A DNA stretch of 64,000 bases from Ceratothoa steindachneri (GCA_963969495.1 OZ018321.1:106068066-106132065); one strand, 5' to 3'. Counted from the stretch's first letter, positions 19,294 through 29,593 are shown. Translations and numbers: made by a program. Notes: generated by a model from the sequence alone, not told the origin.

Positions 19294-22227
19294 ATGCGTT
19301 ATAGGGGGACTAATGCACAAGTGAATGAGCAGATAACTAGGAATAGAAAAGCACGATGCAATGAAGATGGGAATAATAAAAAAACCTTAAAAATATACTA
19401 CACAAATGGTCGGAGTATAAGGAATAAGATAGATCTCTTAAGAGCGTTAGCGAGTGAAGAGAATTTTGATATAATTGCGATAACAGAGTCATGGCTTGAT
19501 TTGGCAGGAAATCACTTTAAACCTGAGGTTGAGATTGAGGGCTTTAACATGTTCCATACAGATAGGAATAGGAAGAGAGGAGGAGGGGTTATTATTTATA
19601 TTAAAGATAATCTCCAGTGTTGTGTAAACAGTACAATTAAATTAGATGATAACACAGAGTCATTATGGCTAAATGTAAAGGAAGGTAAAAACAAGCTTGT
19701 CATAGGATTATTATACAGACCACCAAATCTTAGTAAGGAAGCTTCAAATCTTCTGTGGCAGGAGATTGAACGGGCATGTAGAAGTAAGCATGTGTGTATA
19801 ATGGGCGATTTTAATTACAGAAATATAGACTGGAAAGCTCTTGTGGGTGATCAGGAGGCTGAGGAATTTTTTCATGTTGTCCAAGATAATTTTCTGAGGC
19901 AGATTATTAACGAACCCACTAGAGGTAATAATATACTGGATTTAGTTCTGACAAATAGGGAAGAAGTTATTAAGGATACTGAGATTGGAGGAAATTTGGG
20001 TAATAGTGACCATTGTGAAATTAGATTCAAGATGAAATGGAATGGTATTGATAGTAGCATGAACAATGTTAAAATTCCTGACTTTAGAAGAGCAAATTAT
20101 AATGGGCTAAGGACTTACCTGGAGGCAGTTGTACAGAAACCAGGCAATGAAATCAATTCAGGAATAGATTCAATGATATCAGTTAGTGGAGACAATAATC
20201 ACCAGGAGGAAGAGATTACAATTGAAGAGGAGTATGAAAGAATAATTGAGCAATTAATTACAGGTCAGATGATTAACATTCCTTATAAGGAGATTAGGAC
20301 TAAAAATAATGACCCAAAATGGATGACAGATAAAATTAAGCATTATATTGGCATTAAAAAGGGCATTTATAGGAAAATAAAAAATGGAGAGGATCACTTA
20401 AGGCAGAGATATAATGAACTAGCAAGAAATGTTAAAAAGTTAGTTAGAGTAGCAAGGAGAAATTATGAAATTAAAGTGGCAAATAGGGCAAAGGAAGATC
20501 CTAAAAGTTTTTATCAATTATACAAAACTAAGGTTAGAGATAAAATAGGCCCACTTATAGATTCCAATGGAGAATTAGTGAGTGATAGGGACTCAATGGC
20601 TGGAATGCTAAATGACTTTTTTCTCTCAGTATTTACACAGGAGGATACTCTAAATATACCCGAGGTGTCAATGATCTTTCGGGGTAATGATGAAGAGAAA
20701 TTAAAGGATATCTTGATCACAAAGGAGATAGTGACAAAGGAAATTGATAAAATCAAAAGTAGTAAAGCACCCGGTCCTGATGAGGTCTTTCCTAGAATTT
20801 TGAAAGAATGTAAGGATGTGTTAAGTGAGCCCCTAGCATGCATCTTTAGAAAGTCATTGGAGAGTGGCATTGTGCCAGTGGCATGGAAGAAAGCCAATGT
20901 GATACCTATATTTAAGAAAGGGGATAAAACAAATATGTCTAATTACAGACCAGTAAGTTTGACATCAGTGGTAGGGAAAATGATGGAATCTATTATAGCA
21001 AGGAATATTAGGGATCACTTGGATAAGGATAAGTTGATAAAAGAATCACAGCATGGCTTTAGTAAGGGTAAATCCTGCCTGACTAATTTGCTGTCTTTTT
21101 ATAGTAAGGTGTATGAAGCAGCAGATAAGGATGAAAACTATGATATTTTATACTTGGACTTTAGTAAGGCTTTTGATCGAGTGCCACACTTACGGCTTCT
21201 GAGCAAAGTTAAAGCACACGGGATCAATGGCAGTATATTTAGGTGGATTCAGTCATGGCTTGGTGACAGACAGCAAAGAGTTAGTATAGATGGAGTTAAA
21301 TCTGAGTGGGGGTGTGTTAGCAGTGGAGTTCCGCAAGGATCTGTTTTGGGTCCCTTGCTATTCTTAATTTATATTAATGATCTTGACATAGGTATAAGTA
21401 GTGACCTGAGTAAATTTGCTGATGATACTAAGCTAGGTAGGGCCATTAGGGCTGATTCTGATGCTGTTGTAATGCAGGAGGAATTGACCATTCTGTCCAA
21501 TTGGGCTGAGAAATGGCAAATGAAGTTTAACATAGACAAATGTAGTGTACTTAGTATAGGTAGAAATAATCCACTGAATAGTTATAAATTAAATGGGAGA
21601 AATTTAGGGAGGACCGATTGTGAGAGGGACTTGGGTATTTTGGTAAGTTCAGACCTTCGTCCTAGAAAGCAATGCCTAAATGCTAAGAATAAAGCTAATA
21701 GGATATTGGGATTCATTAGAAGGAGTGTAAGCAATAAGAGTGCTGAAGTCATTCTAAAACTGTATCTGGCGCTAGTTAGGCCTCATCTAGACTATGCAGT
21801 ACAATTTTGGTCACCATATTATAGGAAGGATATTGATTTGCTTGAGTCTGTGCAGAGAAGGATGACAAAGATGATTGGTGGGCTAAGGAACTTACCTTAT
21901 GGTGAAAGGCTCAGAAAACTAAATCTACATACATTGGAAAGGAGAAGAGTCAGAGGGGAATTGATTGAAGTCTTCAAATGGGTAAAAGGATATAATAAAG
22001 GGGATCTGGGTAAGGTTCTTATACTTAGTGAACATGACAGGACACGTAGCAATGGGTTTAAGCTTGATAAGTATAGGTTTAGTAAGGAGATTGGGAGGAA
22101 TTGGTTTACAAATCGTGTGGTAGATGAATGGAATAGGCTCACTAGACATGTGATAGAAGCCTCCTCTCTGGGTAGTTTTAAGAATAGATTAGATAAATAT
22201 ATGAATGAAGCTGCTAGATGGGATTGA
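19294..22227 (+). CDS. CR1-X ORF2: APE endonuclease and reverse transcriptase
   Basis: An uninterrupted 977-residue protein, the expected size for CR1 ORF2. The APE endonuclease fills roughly residues 30-245: IYYTNGRSIRNKIDLL, IIAITESWLD (catalytic Glu), YRPPN, CIMGDFNYRNIDW (MGDFN at about 170) and NSDHCEI (SDH at 238-240). A linker follows to about 480. The reverse transcriptase spans about 480-800: [47 protein letters not shown], and FADD at 708-711. The thumb and C-terminal domain end at NEAARWD. All catalytic residues I can judge are present. The enzyme nicks target DNA and copies the element RNA from the nick. The start follows the ORF1 stop by 98 bp. It looks functional as a protein, but the element lacks ORF1 and a promoter. 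Confidence 0.93.
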   Translation: MRYRGTNAQVNEQITRNRKARCNEDGNNKKTLKIYYTNGRSIRNKIDLLRALASEENFDIIAITESWLDLAGNHFKPEVEIEGFNMFHTDRNRKRGGGVIIYIKDNLQCCVNSTIKLDDNTESLWLNVKEGKNKLVIGLLYRPPNLSKEASNLLWQEIERACRSKHVCIMGDFNYRNIDWKALVGDQEAEEFFHVVQDNFLRQIINEPTRGNNILDLVLTNREEVIKDTEIGGNLGNSDHCEIRFKMKWNGIDSSMNNVKIPDFRRANYNGLRTYLEAVVQKPGNEINSGIDSMISVSGDNNHQEEEITIEEEYERIIEQLITGQMINIPYKEIRTKNNDPKWMTDKIKHYIGIKKGIYRKIKNGEDHLRQRYNELARNVKKLVRVARRNYEIKVANRAKEDPKSFYQLYKTKVRDKIGPLIDSNGELVSDRDSMAGMLNDFFLSVFTQEDTLNIPEVSMIFRGNDEEKLKDILITKEIVTKEIDKIKSSKAPGPDEVFPRILKECKDVLSEPLACIFRKSLESGIVPVAWKKANVIPIFKKGDKTNMSNYRPVSLTSVVGKMMESIIARNIRDHLDKDKLIKESQHGFSKGKSCLTNLLSFYSKVYEAADKDENYDILYLDFSKAFDRVPHLRLLSKVKAHGINGSIFRWIQSWLGDRQQRVSIDGVKSEWGCVSSGVPQGSVLGPLLFLIYINDLDIGISSDLSKFADDTKLGRAIRADSDAVVMQEELTILSNWAEKWQMKFNIDKCSVLSIGRNNPLNSYKLNGRNLGRTDCERDLGILVSSDLRPRKQCLNAKNKANRILGFIRRSVSNKSAEVILKLYLALVRPHLDYAVQFWSPYYRKDIDLLESVQRRMTKMIGGLRNLPYGERLRKLNLHTLERRRVRGELIEVFKWVKGYNKGDLGKVLILSEHDRTRSNGFKLDKYRFSKEIGRNWFTNRVVDEWNRLTRHVIEASSLGSFKNRLDKYMNEAARWD

Positions 22228-22480
22228 CTTTTTTATGTACATATGTATATATTTTTCTAAGGAGTGGGGAGATTATTTTGCGGTTGCATGAATGGACATA
22301 ATCCTCTGGATGCATTTTATGTATATTGTAGATTAGATCTGACGAACTCCTGTAAAGGGTGACAATCTTGATGACTTTTCTCTGGTAAGAAATCTTTTGT
22401 GTGTTGACTGGAACAGGAGCTGCCAAGTGTAGGCCATGAATGGTCTTTTGCAGTCTCCTTCTTTTCTTATGTTCTTATGT
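22228..22480 (+). other. CR1-X 3' UTR and terminal repeats
   Basis: A 253-bp 3' UTR ending TTCTTTTCTTATGTTCTTATG. The same sequence, inverted, closes the CR1-X (-) element at 14249-14507, and a free copy lies at 25637-25878. It shares AATCCTCTGGATG (22300-22312) with the CR1-Y 3' UTR (17951-17963). Confidence 0.85.
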
Positions 22481-24090
22481 ATCACATTGGCTTTCTTCCA
22501 TGCCACTGGCACAATGCCACTCTCCAATGATTTTCTAAAGATGCATGATAGGGGCTCACTTAACACATCCTTACATTCTTTCAAAATTCTAGGAAAGACC
22601 TCATCAGGACCGGGTGCTTTACTACTTTTGATTTTATCAATTTCCTTTGTCACTATCTCCTTTGTGATCAAGATATCCTTTAATTTCTCTTCATCATTAC
22701 CCCGAAAGATCATTGACACCTCGGGTATATTTAGAGTATCCTCCTGTGTAAATACTGAGAGAAAAAAGTCATTTAGCATTCCAGCCATTGAGTCCTTATC
22801 ACTCACTAATTCTCCATTGGAATCTATAAGTGGGCCTATTTTATCTCTAACCTTAGTTTTGTATAATTGATAAAAACTTTTAGGATCTTCCTTTGCCCTA
22901 TTTGCCACTTTAATTTCATAATTTCTCCTTGCTACTCTAACTAACTTTTTAACATCTCTTGCTAGTTTATTATATCTCTGCCTTAAGGGATCCTCTCCAT
23001 TTTTTATTTTCCTATAAATGCCCTTTTTAATGCCAATATAATGCTTAATTTTATCTGTCATCCATTTTGGGTCATTATTTTTAGTCCTAATCTCCTTATA
23101 AGGAATGTTAATCATCTGACCTGTAATTAATTGCTCAATTATTCTTTCATACTCCTCTTCAATTGTAATCTCTTCCTCCTGGTGATTATTGTCTCCACTA
23201 ACTGATATCATTGAATCTATTCCTGAATTGATTTCATTGCCTGGTTTCTGTACAACTGCCTCCAGGTAAGTCCTTAGCCCATTATAATTTGCTCTTCTAA
23301 AGTCAGGAATTTTAACATTGTTCATGCTACTATCAATACCATTCCATTTCATCTTGAATCTAATTTCACAATGGTCACTATTACCCAAATTTCCTCCAAT
23401 CTCAGTATCCTTAATAACTTCTTCCCTATTTGTCAGAACTAAATCCAGTATATTATTACCTCTAGTGGGTTCGTTAATAATCTGCCTCAGAAAATTATCT
23501 TGGACAACATTCAAAAATTCCTCAGCCTCCTGATCACCCACAAGAGCTTCCCAGTCTATATTTCTGTAATTAAAATCGCCCATTATACAAACATGCTTAC
23601 TTCTACATGCCCGTTCAATCTCCTGCCACAGAAGATTTGAAGCTTCCTTACTAAGATTTGGTGGTCTGTATAATAATCCTATGACAAGCTTGTTTTTACC
23701 TTCCTTTACATTTAGCCATAATGACTCTGTGTTATCATCTAATTTAATTGTACTGTTTACACAACACTGGAGATTATCTTTAATATAAATAATAACCCCT
23801 CCTCCTCTCTTCCTATTCCTATCTGTATGGAACATGTTAAAGCCCTCAATCTCAACCTCAGGTTTAAAGTGATTTCCTGCCAAATCAAGCCATGACTCTG
23901 TTATCGCAATTATATCAAAATTCTCTTCACTCGCTAACGCTCTTAAGAGATCTATCTTATTCCTTATACTCCGACCATTTGTGTAGTATATTTTTAAGTT
24001 TTTTTTATTATTCCCATCTTCATTGCATCGTGCTTTTCTATTCCTAGTTATCTGCTCATTCACTTGTGCATTAGTCCCCCTATAACGCAT
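22481..24090 (-). pseudogene. CR1-X (-) ORF2, N-terminal endonuclease and linker
   Basis: Starts MRYRGTNAQVNEQ at 24090 and stays open through the endonuclease (ITESWLD, MGDFNYRNIDW, NSDHCEI) and linker to VAWKKANVI at 22481, where the CR1-X (+) tail interrupts it. Only a handful of residues differ from the intact copy (for example WKALVG/WEALVG, HLRQRYNEL/PLRQRYNKL). The rest of the protein continues at 19058. The frame runs on for about 49 meaningless residues into the antisense of the inserted tail. Confidence 0.88.
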
Positions 24091-24188
24091 CAGTATGCCC
24101 TCTCCCTTAGCTATTCCTCTATCTCTGCATCCCTTCCATTTCCTACACCTGCCCTCTATTCCTGTTATTCCCTTACCTCTAACAGCTT

Positions 24189-25208
24189 CTAGTTTCCCAC
24201 CCGTAAGGACCTAATCACACTATCCAGCTCCCCCCATAGAACCTCCACACCTGCCCGACTAAGATGGAGCCCATCCATCGCATACAACCTCCTATTCCCG
24301 TAAAACCCTCCCCAGACATCTACAAACACCAATCCTAACTCCTCACACAGTCCTTTCACAAATTCATTCAAACCAATTGCACGCGACAACCATTCTACCC
24401 CCACATCCAATCTCGGAAGCACACCAGAAACAACACCTTTTACCCTGCTTTTACTCATCCTTTCAACTAACCTTTTATACTGCTCACGTAACTCACATGT
24501 ACCCACCTTCTTAACATCATTCACTCCCACATGCGTAATCACAACTGCATCCCTCTCACACCCAGAAACCAGCCTATCATACCTCTCACAAACATCACTT
24601 ACACCAGCACCCGGCAGACAAACTCTCATTCCCTTCCACTTGCTATCACTCAACTTCCTATCTAAATACCTAATCTGAGAGTCACCCATCACTAGCACCT
24701 CAGTCATTCTCCTATTCTGTCTTGGCCTAACATTACCCTCCCTCCTGCTCTCAGTTACACTACCACCCATCCTGCTTTCATCCACAATCACACCAGGCAA
24801 ATCACTTTCACACTCTTCCTCTCTCAGGACATTGAATCTGTTAGTCAACCTAACAGGTTCTATGTCCCTCTCATTCACACACCTAACCTGTCCTAACTTA
24901 TCTATCCTATCCATTTTCACCCACCATTCATCATCACTCACAACTTCCACACTGTTCCCAGTCCTAGCCCTATCTTCCACCCTCTTAGCACTAATCTCAC
25001 CCTTCAATCGCACACTTGCATCTCTTCTCACCTCAAACACCAAATCATTCAACCTCTTACATTCCCCACTCAACCTCCTAACCTTCCCTTCCAGAAAACA
25101 CACACGGCATTCAGTTACATTCACTCTCCTTTCAACTCCACATGCATCACACACCACATACACACTACTTTCAAACGGCATGCTCTCACCATCTATACAA
25201 ACAGCCAT
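24189..25208 (-). CDS. CR1-X ORF1: zinc finger and SGNH esterase-like protein
   Basis: An intact 339-residue ORF1. A CX2CX10CX2C finger uses C20, C23, C34 and C37, followed by a charged, probably coiled stretch (about 38-65). The C-terminal half is an SGNH/GDSL esterase-like domain: VLVMGDSQIRYLDRKL (nucleophile Ser in GDS, about residue 176), VGVNDVKKVG (block III Gly-x-Asn-Asp) and [10 protein letters not shown] near the end (catalytic Asp and His). Such ORF1 proteins are known in the CR1 group, where they act as RNA-binding chaperones with an esterase domain of unclear target. ORF2 starts 98 bp downstream on the same strand. The gene lies outside both nested insertions. Confidence 0.92.
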   Translation of the reverse strand: MAVCIDGESMPFESSVYVVCDACGVERRVNVTECRVCFLEGKVRRLSGECKRLNDLVFEVRRDASVRLKGEISAKRVEDRARTGNSVEVVSDDEWWVKMDRIDKLGQVRCVNERDIEPVRLTNRFNVLREEECESDLPGVIVDESRMGGSVTESRREGNVRPRQNRRMTEVLVMGDSQIRYLDRKLSDSKWKGMRVCLPGAGVSDVCERYDRLVSGCERDAVVITHVGVNDVKKVGTCELREQYKRLVERMSKSRVKGVVSGVLPRLDVGVEWLSRAIGLNEFVKGLCEELGLVFVDVWGGFYGNRRLYAMDGLHLSRAGVEVLWGELDSVIRSLRVGN

Positions 25209-25447
25209 ACTCTCAGAAATTTACTAAGGAAAAAGTTAACACTCACCCCAAAAAATTCTTGCTCAGGATTGTTGCCAGTTATCTTCCCCAAAAGTATTAA
25301 TCACTAATGTATTTATTACACAGTGATTGATGTATTAAATAAATACAAGAAAAACTATACACCCAAATCAGTATTATATCCCAATCTTACAATGAGAATC
25401 AAGAGCTTCCTGCAAGACAACCTTCCAGAACAAAGCCAGACACCCTC
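25209..25447 (-). promoter_or_regulatory. CR1-X 5' UTR with presumed internal promoter
   Basis: The 239 bp between the ORF1 start and the junction with CR1-Y. Full-length CR1 elements carry an internal promoter in the 5' UTR. No motif can be assigned here, so the role comes from position alone. It is the only CR1-X 5' end in the window. Confidence 0.5.
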
Positions 25448-25636
25448 AGATAGACTGAGGGTATTAAATATGTTCTCGTTTGAAAGGAGGTGTGTGAGAG
25501 GTGATATGATTGAGCTCTTTAAAATTTTTTCTGGGATACATAAATTGGATGTTAGCAAGTTTTTTGAGTTAGATGATGGAAATCGGACTAGAGGTCACCA
25601 CTTGAAAATTAAAAAGCAAGGGTGTAGGTTGGATTT
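25448..25636 (+). pseudogene. CR1-Y reverse transcriptase fragment, right half
   Basis: Continues the copy at 14034-14248: DRLRVLNMFSFERRCVRGDM to HHLKIKKQGCRLD. It is then replaced at about 25636 by a CR1-X 3' UTR. Together the halves show that the 11.2-kb nest sits inside one older CR1-Y. Confidence 0.85.
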
Positions 25637-25878
25637 TTTATGTAGATATGTATATATTTTTCTAAGGAGTGGGGAGATTATATTTTGCGGTTGCATGAAT
25701 GGACATAATCCTCTGGATGCATTTTATGTATATTGTAGATTAGATCTGACGAACTTCTGTTAAGGGTGACAATGTTGATGACTTTTCTCTGGTAAGAAAT
25801 CTTTTGTGTGTTGACTGGAACAGGAGCTGCCAAGTGTAGGCCATGAATGGTCTTTTGCAGTCTCCTTTTCTTATGTTC
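25637..25878 (+). mobile_element. CR1-X 3' terminal fragment
   Basis: Matches the 3' UTR at 22228-22480 almost throughout and ends CTCCTTTTCTTATGTTCT. It is a severe 5' truncation. The left side joins CR1-Y coding sequence, the right side antisense CR1-X. Confidence 0.9.
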
Positions 25879-26960
25879 TAACTCCACTGCTAACACACCC
25901 CCACTCAGATTTAACTCCATCTATACTAATTCTTTGCTGTCTGTCACCAAGCCATGACTGAATCCACCTAAATATACTGCCATCGATCCCGTGTGCTTTA
26001 ACTTTGCTCAGAAGCTGTAAGTGTGGCACTCGATCAAAAGCCTTACTAAATCCAAGTATAAAATATCATAGTTTTCATCATTATCTGCTGCTTCATACAC
26101 CTTACTATAAAAAGACAGCAAATTAGTGAGACAGGATTTACCCTTACTAAAGTCATGCTGTGATTCTTTTATCAACTTATGCTTATCCAAGTGATCTCTA
26201 ATATTCCTTGCTATAATAGATTCCATCATTTTCACTACCACTGATGTCAAACTTACTGGTCTGTAATTAGACATATTTGTTTTATTGCCTTTCTTAAATA
26301 TAGGTATCACATTGGCTTTCTTCCATGCCACTGGCACAATGCCACTCTCTAATGATTTTCTAAAAATGCATGCTAGGGGCTCACTTAACACATCCTTACA
26401 TTCTTTCAAAATTCTAGGAAAGACCTCATCAGGACTGGGTGCTTTACTACTTTTGATTTTATCAATTTCCTTTGTCACTATCTCCTTTGTGATCAAGATA
26501 TCCTTTAATTTCTCTTCATCATTACCCTGAAAGATCATACACCTCAGGTATATTTAGAGTATCCTCCTGTATAAATACTGAGAGAAAAAAAGTCATTTAG
26601 CATTCCAGCCATTGAGTCCCTTTCACTCACTAATTCTCCATTGGAATCTATAAGTGGGCCTATTTTATCTCTAACCTTAGTTTTGTATAATTGATAAAAA
26701 CTTTTAAGATCTTCCTTTGCCCTATTTGCCACTTTAATTTCATAATTTCTCCTTGCTACTCTAATTAACTTTTTAACATCTCTTGCTAGTTCATTATATC
26801 TCTGCCTTAAGTGATCCTCTCCATTTTTTATTTTCCTATAAATGCCCTTTTTAATGCCAATATAATGCTTAATTTTATCTGTCATCCATTTTGGGTCATT
26901 ATTTTTAGTCCTAATCTCCTTATATGGAATGTTAATCATCTGACCTGTAATTAATTGCTC
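25879..26960 (-). pseudogene. Second CR1-X (-) ORF2 fragment
   Basis: Covers, on the - strand, from ITGQMINIPYKEIRTKNNDP (26960) through the linker to the RT palm, ending just before the GVPQG box at 25879. Frameshifts near 26540 (FFSLSIYTGGYSKYT) and 26050 (YLDLVRLLIE in place of [10 protein letters not shown]) break it. It lacks both the endonuclease and the catalytic FADD. It is older than the split CR1-X (-). Confidence 0.85.
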
Positions 26961-27837
26961 TTTTATACTTAGCCTGCCTACCTTCTACAAATCTGTGTTT
27001 GCTTCCTTTCCCTGCCTCATTTTGAGCCATTAAATTTCCCTGACCACTATCAAAACCTAGTTTCCCGCCTCTAAAGACCTAATAACACTATCTAATTCCC
27101 ACCACAAAACCTCAACCCCATCTCTGCTCAGATTGAGTCCATCCATCGCATACAAACCCTTATTCCCATAAAACCCACTCAAAACATCTACAAACACCAA
27201 TCCTGACTCCTGGCACAAACCTTTCACATATTCATTCAACCCCATTGCATGAGACACCATTCCATCCCCACATCCATTCTCGAAAGCACACCTGAAACAA
27301 TGCCTTTTACTTTACTTTCACACATCCTTTCAATCAGCCTTTTATACCGCTGTCGTAACTCACAAGTACCCACCTTCTTTACATCATTTACTCCAACATG
27401 TGTAATCACAACTGCTTCCCTCTAACACCCAGACACCAACCTATCATACCTACTCCCTTCCATTTACTTTCACTCAACTTCCTATCTAAATACCTAATCT
27501 GAGAGTCGCCCATCACAATCACCTCAGTCATTCTCCTATTCTCTAGGCCTAGTATTACCCTCCCTCCTGTTCTCACTCACTCAACCCCCTATTCTACTTT
27601 CAGGCACGGCTACACCAGACAAATCTCTTTCAAATTCTTCCTCACTCAGGGCATCAAATCTGTTAGTTAGCCTAACAGGTTCCATGTCCCTCTCATTCAA
27701 GCACCTAACCTGTCCTAACTTATCTATTCTGTTCACTTTCACCCACCACTCATCATCACTTACTTCACTTACTGCTTTCTCTCCAGTCCCTGTTCTAGGC
27801 CTAACTTCCTCCCTAATCTCACTTCAGACACTAAACA
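26961..27837 (-). pseudogene. CR1 ORF1 fragment with esterase domain, broken
   Basis: Positions 27057-27260 encode the C-terminus (GLVFVDVLSGFYGNKGLYAM, then DSVIRSLEAGN and stop). The frame changes several times up to 27837, passing a MGDSQIRYLDRKL block near 27480-27520 and a DDEWWVKVNRIDKLGQVRC block near 27740. It belongs to a CR1 subfamily close to CR1-X ORF1. It is cut on the right by the CR1-Y copy. Confidence 0.75.
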
Positions 27838-28823
27838 ATGATAAAGCATTTGATAAGGTACCACATAGGAGACTAGTTCATAAATTAAAAATGATTGGGA
27901 TATGCGGAGGTGTTTCAAATTGGATAGCTGAGTGGCTGAAAGACAGGAAGCAAAGGGTAGTGCTAAATGGTGTAAAGTCAGAGTGGAGGGATGTTATCAG
28001 TGGGGTTCCTCAGGGATCAGTTCTCAGTCCATTATTATTTGTCATCTATATAAACGATCTTGGGGAGGCAGTTAATAATAAAGAATCAATTTTTGCGGAT
28101 GATACCAAATTAGCAGCTGAAGTTAAAGATATTGATGATAACATTAAAGTGCAGGGGGATTTAAATAAATTGTTATCCTGGGCACATAAGTGGCAAATGA
28201 CTTTCAACCTTGATAAGTGCAAAGTTATTAACATGGGAAAAGATAATAGAGAATTTAACTATGTAGAGGATGAGAAAGATCTAGGAGTAGTAATAGATAA
28301 GTCATTAAGGTTTTCTAAGCAGTGTATTGAAGCAAGAAATAGGGCAAATAGAGTGCTGGGTTTCATTAAGAGAAATGTCAGTTACAAAAGTAAGGAAGTT
28401 ATTCTTAAACTCTATAACTCTTATGTTAGGCCACATCTCGCGGTAGTGCAATGGAGGGCAACAAAGATTATTCCTTTCCTGAGGCACCTTGAATATATAG
28501 ATAGACTGAGGGTATTAAATATGTTCTCTTTCAAAAGGTGTGTGAGAGGGGATATGATTGAGCTCTTTAAAAAATTTTCTGGGATACATAAATTGGACGT
28601 TAGCAAGTTTTTTGAGTTAGATGATGGAAATCAGACTAGAGGTCACCACTTGACAATTAAAAAGCAAGAGTATAGGTTGGATTTAAGAAAATATTTTTTC
28701 ACCAATAGAGTGGTAGACTTCTGGAACAAATTGCCGCGGAGGGTAGTAGGTAGTCCAAATTTAAATGTATTTAAGAGTAGGTTGGATGAGTTTATGGGGA
28801 GGGAAGGTTGTGATGGTTCCTAA
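27838..28823 (+). pseudogene. CR1-Y reverse transcriptase with two in-frame deletions
   Basis: Open to the stop, but about 12 codons are missing after REFNY (QMDGHWLSS absent) and about 20 after RPHL (EYCIQAWSP... absent). Both losses keep the frame. FADDTKLAAE is intact; SVLGPL reads SVLSPL. The frame runs upstream to 27684 only by chance, through antisense ORF1. It is unlikely to be active because the RT core start and thumb are incomplete. Confidence 0.8.
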
Positions 28824-29157
28824 GTTTTGTATATACTAATATTGTTTGTATATATCTATAGCTGCATGATTTAGTTCTGACAAGCCTTGATTGGGGATAC
28901 CCTTGTTTCTGGACGCAATCATCTGGATATAGTTTTCTTTAGAGTTTGGGTGCCTTATAAAAGAGGCCGTTTGACTCGGATGATCTATGATGGGCCCTTG
29001 TGGCTTTTGTCATCTGTTATATTATATTGTGGGGGACTTTGATTTTGTCTTCCCCTGGTGATGGTGCTTTTTGTGGGTGGGTTTTGACAGATGCGGATGA
29101 CCTTTGATAGGCCCTTGTGGCTTTTGTCATCCGTGAAATTATGTTATGTTATGTAAG
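27838..29157 (+). mobile_element. CR1-Y copy, 5' truncated, with complete 3' end
   Basis: Starts at KAFDKVPHRRLVHKL, runs through the RT to a stop at 28821-28823, and has one 3' UTR unit with both hairpins (about 28977-29016 and 29092-29132) and an ATGTTATGT tail. It is inserted between CR1 ORF1 fragments of opposite orientation. Confidence 0.88.
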
Positions 29158-29593
29158 GTGCTTGTGATGGGTGATGGATGAGTGCGAGCAAATGGAAGGG
29201 AGTGAGAGTTTGTTTGATGAGGTCTGATATAAATAATGTCTGAGAGGTATGATAGTCTGGGTGAGAGAGGGATGCAGTTATGATTATGCCAGTGGGAGTA
29301 AATGATGTAAAGAAGGTGGGTTCCGGTGAGTTACAAGATATGTACAAAAGATTAGTTGAAAGGATGAGTGAAAGGCGTTGTTTCAGGTTGCTTCCGAGAT
29401 TGGATGTGGGGGTGGAATGGTTGTCTCGTGCAATTGGACTGAATGAGTATGTGAAAGGCCTGTGTGAGGAGTCGGGATTAGTGTTTGTAGATGTTTGGAA
29501 TGGGAATAAGGCATTGGATGGACTCCATCTAAGACAGGCTGGGGTTGACGTGTTGTGGCAGGAGTTAGATAGTGTCATTGGGTCTTTGCATTA
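29157..29593 (+). pseudogene. CR1 ORF1 fragment (esterase part)
   Basis: Begins VLVMGD at the end of the CR1-Y tail and is frameshifted. Positions 29280-29593 encode VGVNDVKKVGSGELQDMYK, then LPRLDVGVEWLSRAIGLNEY, then DSVIGSLH with a stop. It matches the C-terminal esterase half of CR1 ORF1, closest to the copy at 8896-9914. Confidence 0.8.

Larger units (their letters stand above)
19059..22480 (+). mobile_element. CR1-X (+) element, 5' truncated, ORF2 intact
   Basis: It starts within the last codons of ORF1 ([20 protein letters not shown]), has a full ORF2, a 253-bp 3' UTR and a TTCTTATGTTCTTATGT tail. It is inserted antisense within ORF2 of the CR1-X (-) copy, to which it is almost identical. 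The junctions show no target duplication, which is common for CR1. It lacks most of ORF1 and the promoter region. Confidence 0.9.
14249..25447 (-). mobile_element. Full-length CR1-X element, split by two younger insertions
   Basis: Three segments (25447-22481, 19058-18490, 15248-14249) join in order to about 4.5 kb: 5' UTR, ORF1, ORF2 and a 3' UTR with TTCTTATG-type repeats, the usual CR1 layout and length. The interruptions are a CR1-X (+) copy (19059-22480), joined blunt with no base lost (AGGT | ATCAC), and a CR1-Y dimer (15249-18489), which replaced about 7 bp. The element itself sits in an older CR1-Y (14034-14248 and 25448-25636). All three segments remain open in the correct frame, so it was probably intact when it was cut. 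Confidence 0.85.

Noticed and set aside
14249..25447. Large palindrome suggesting a chromosomal inversion or hairpin
   Set aside because: The inverted similarity is fully explained by antisense CR1-X copies nested in each other.
27684..27837. N-terminal extension of the CR1-Y frame (MSLSFKHLTCPNLS...)
   Set aside because: It is antisense CR1 ORF1 sequence read through by chance; true CR1-Y homology starts at about 27838.
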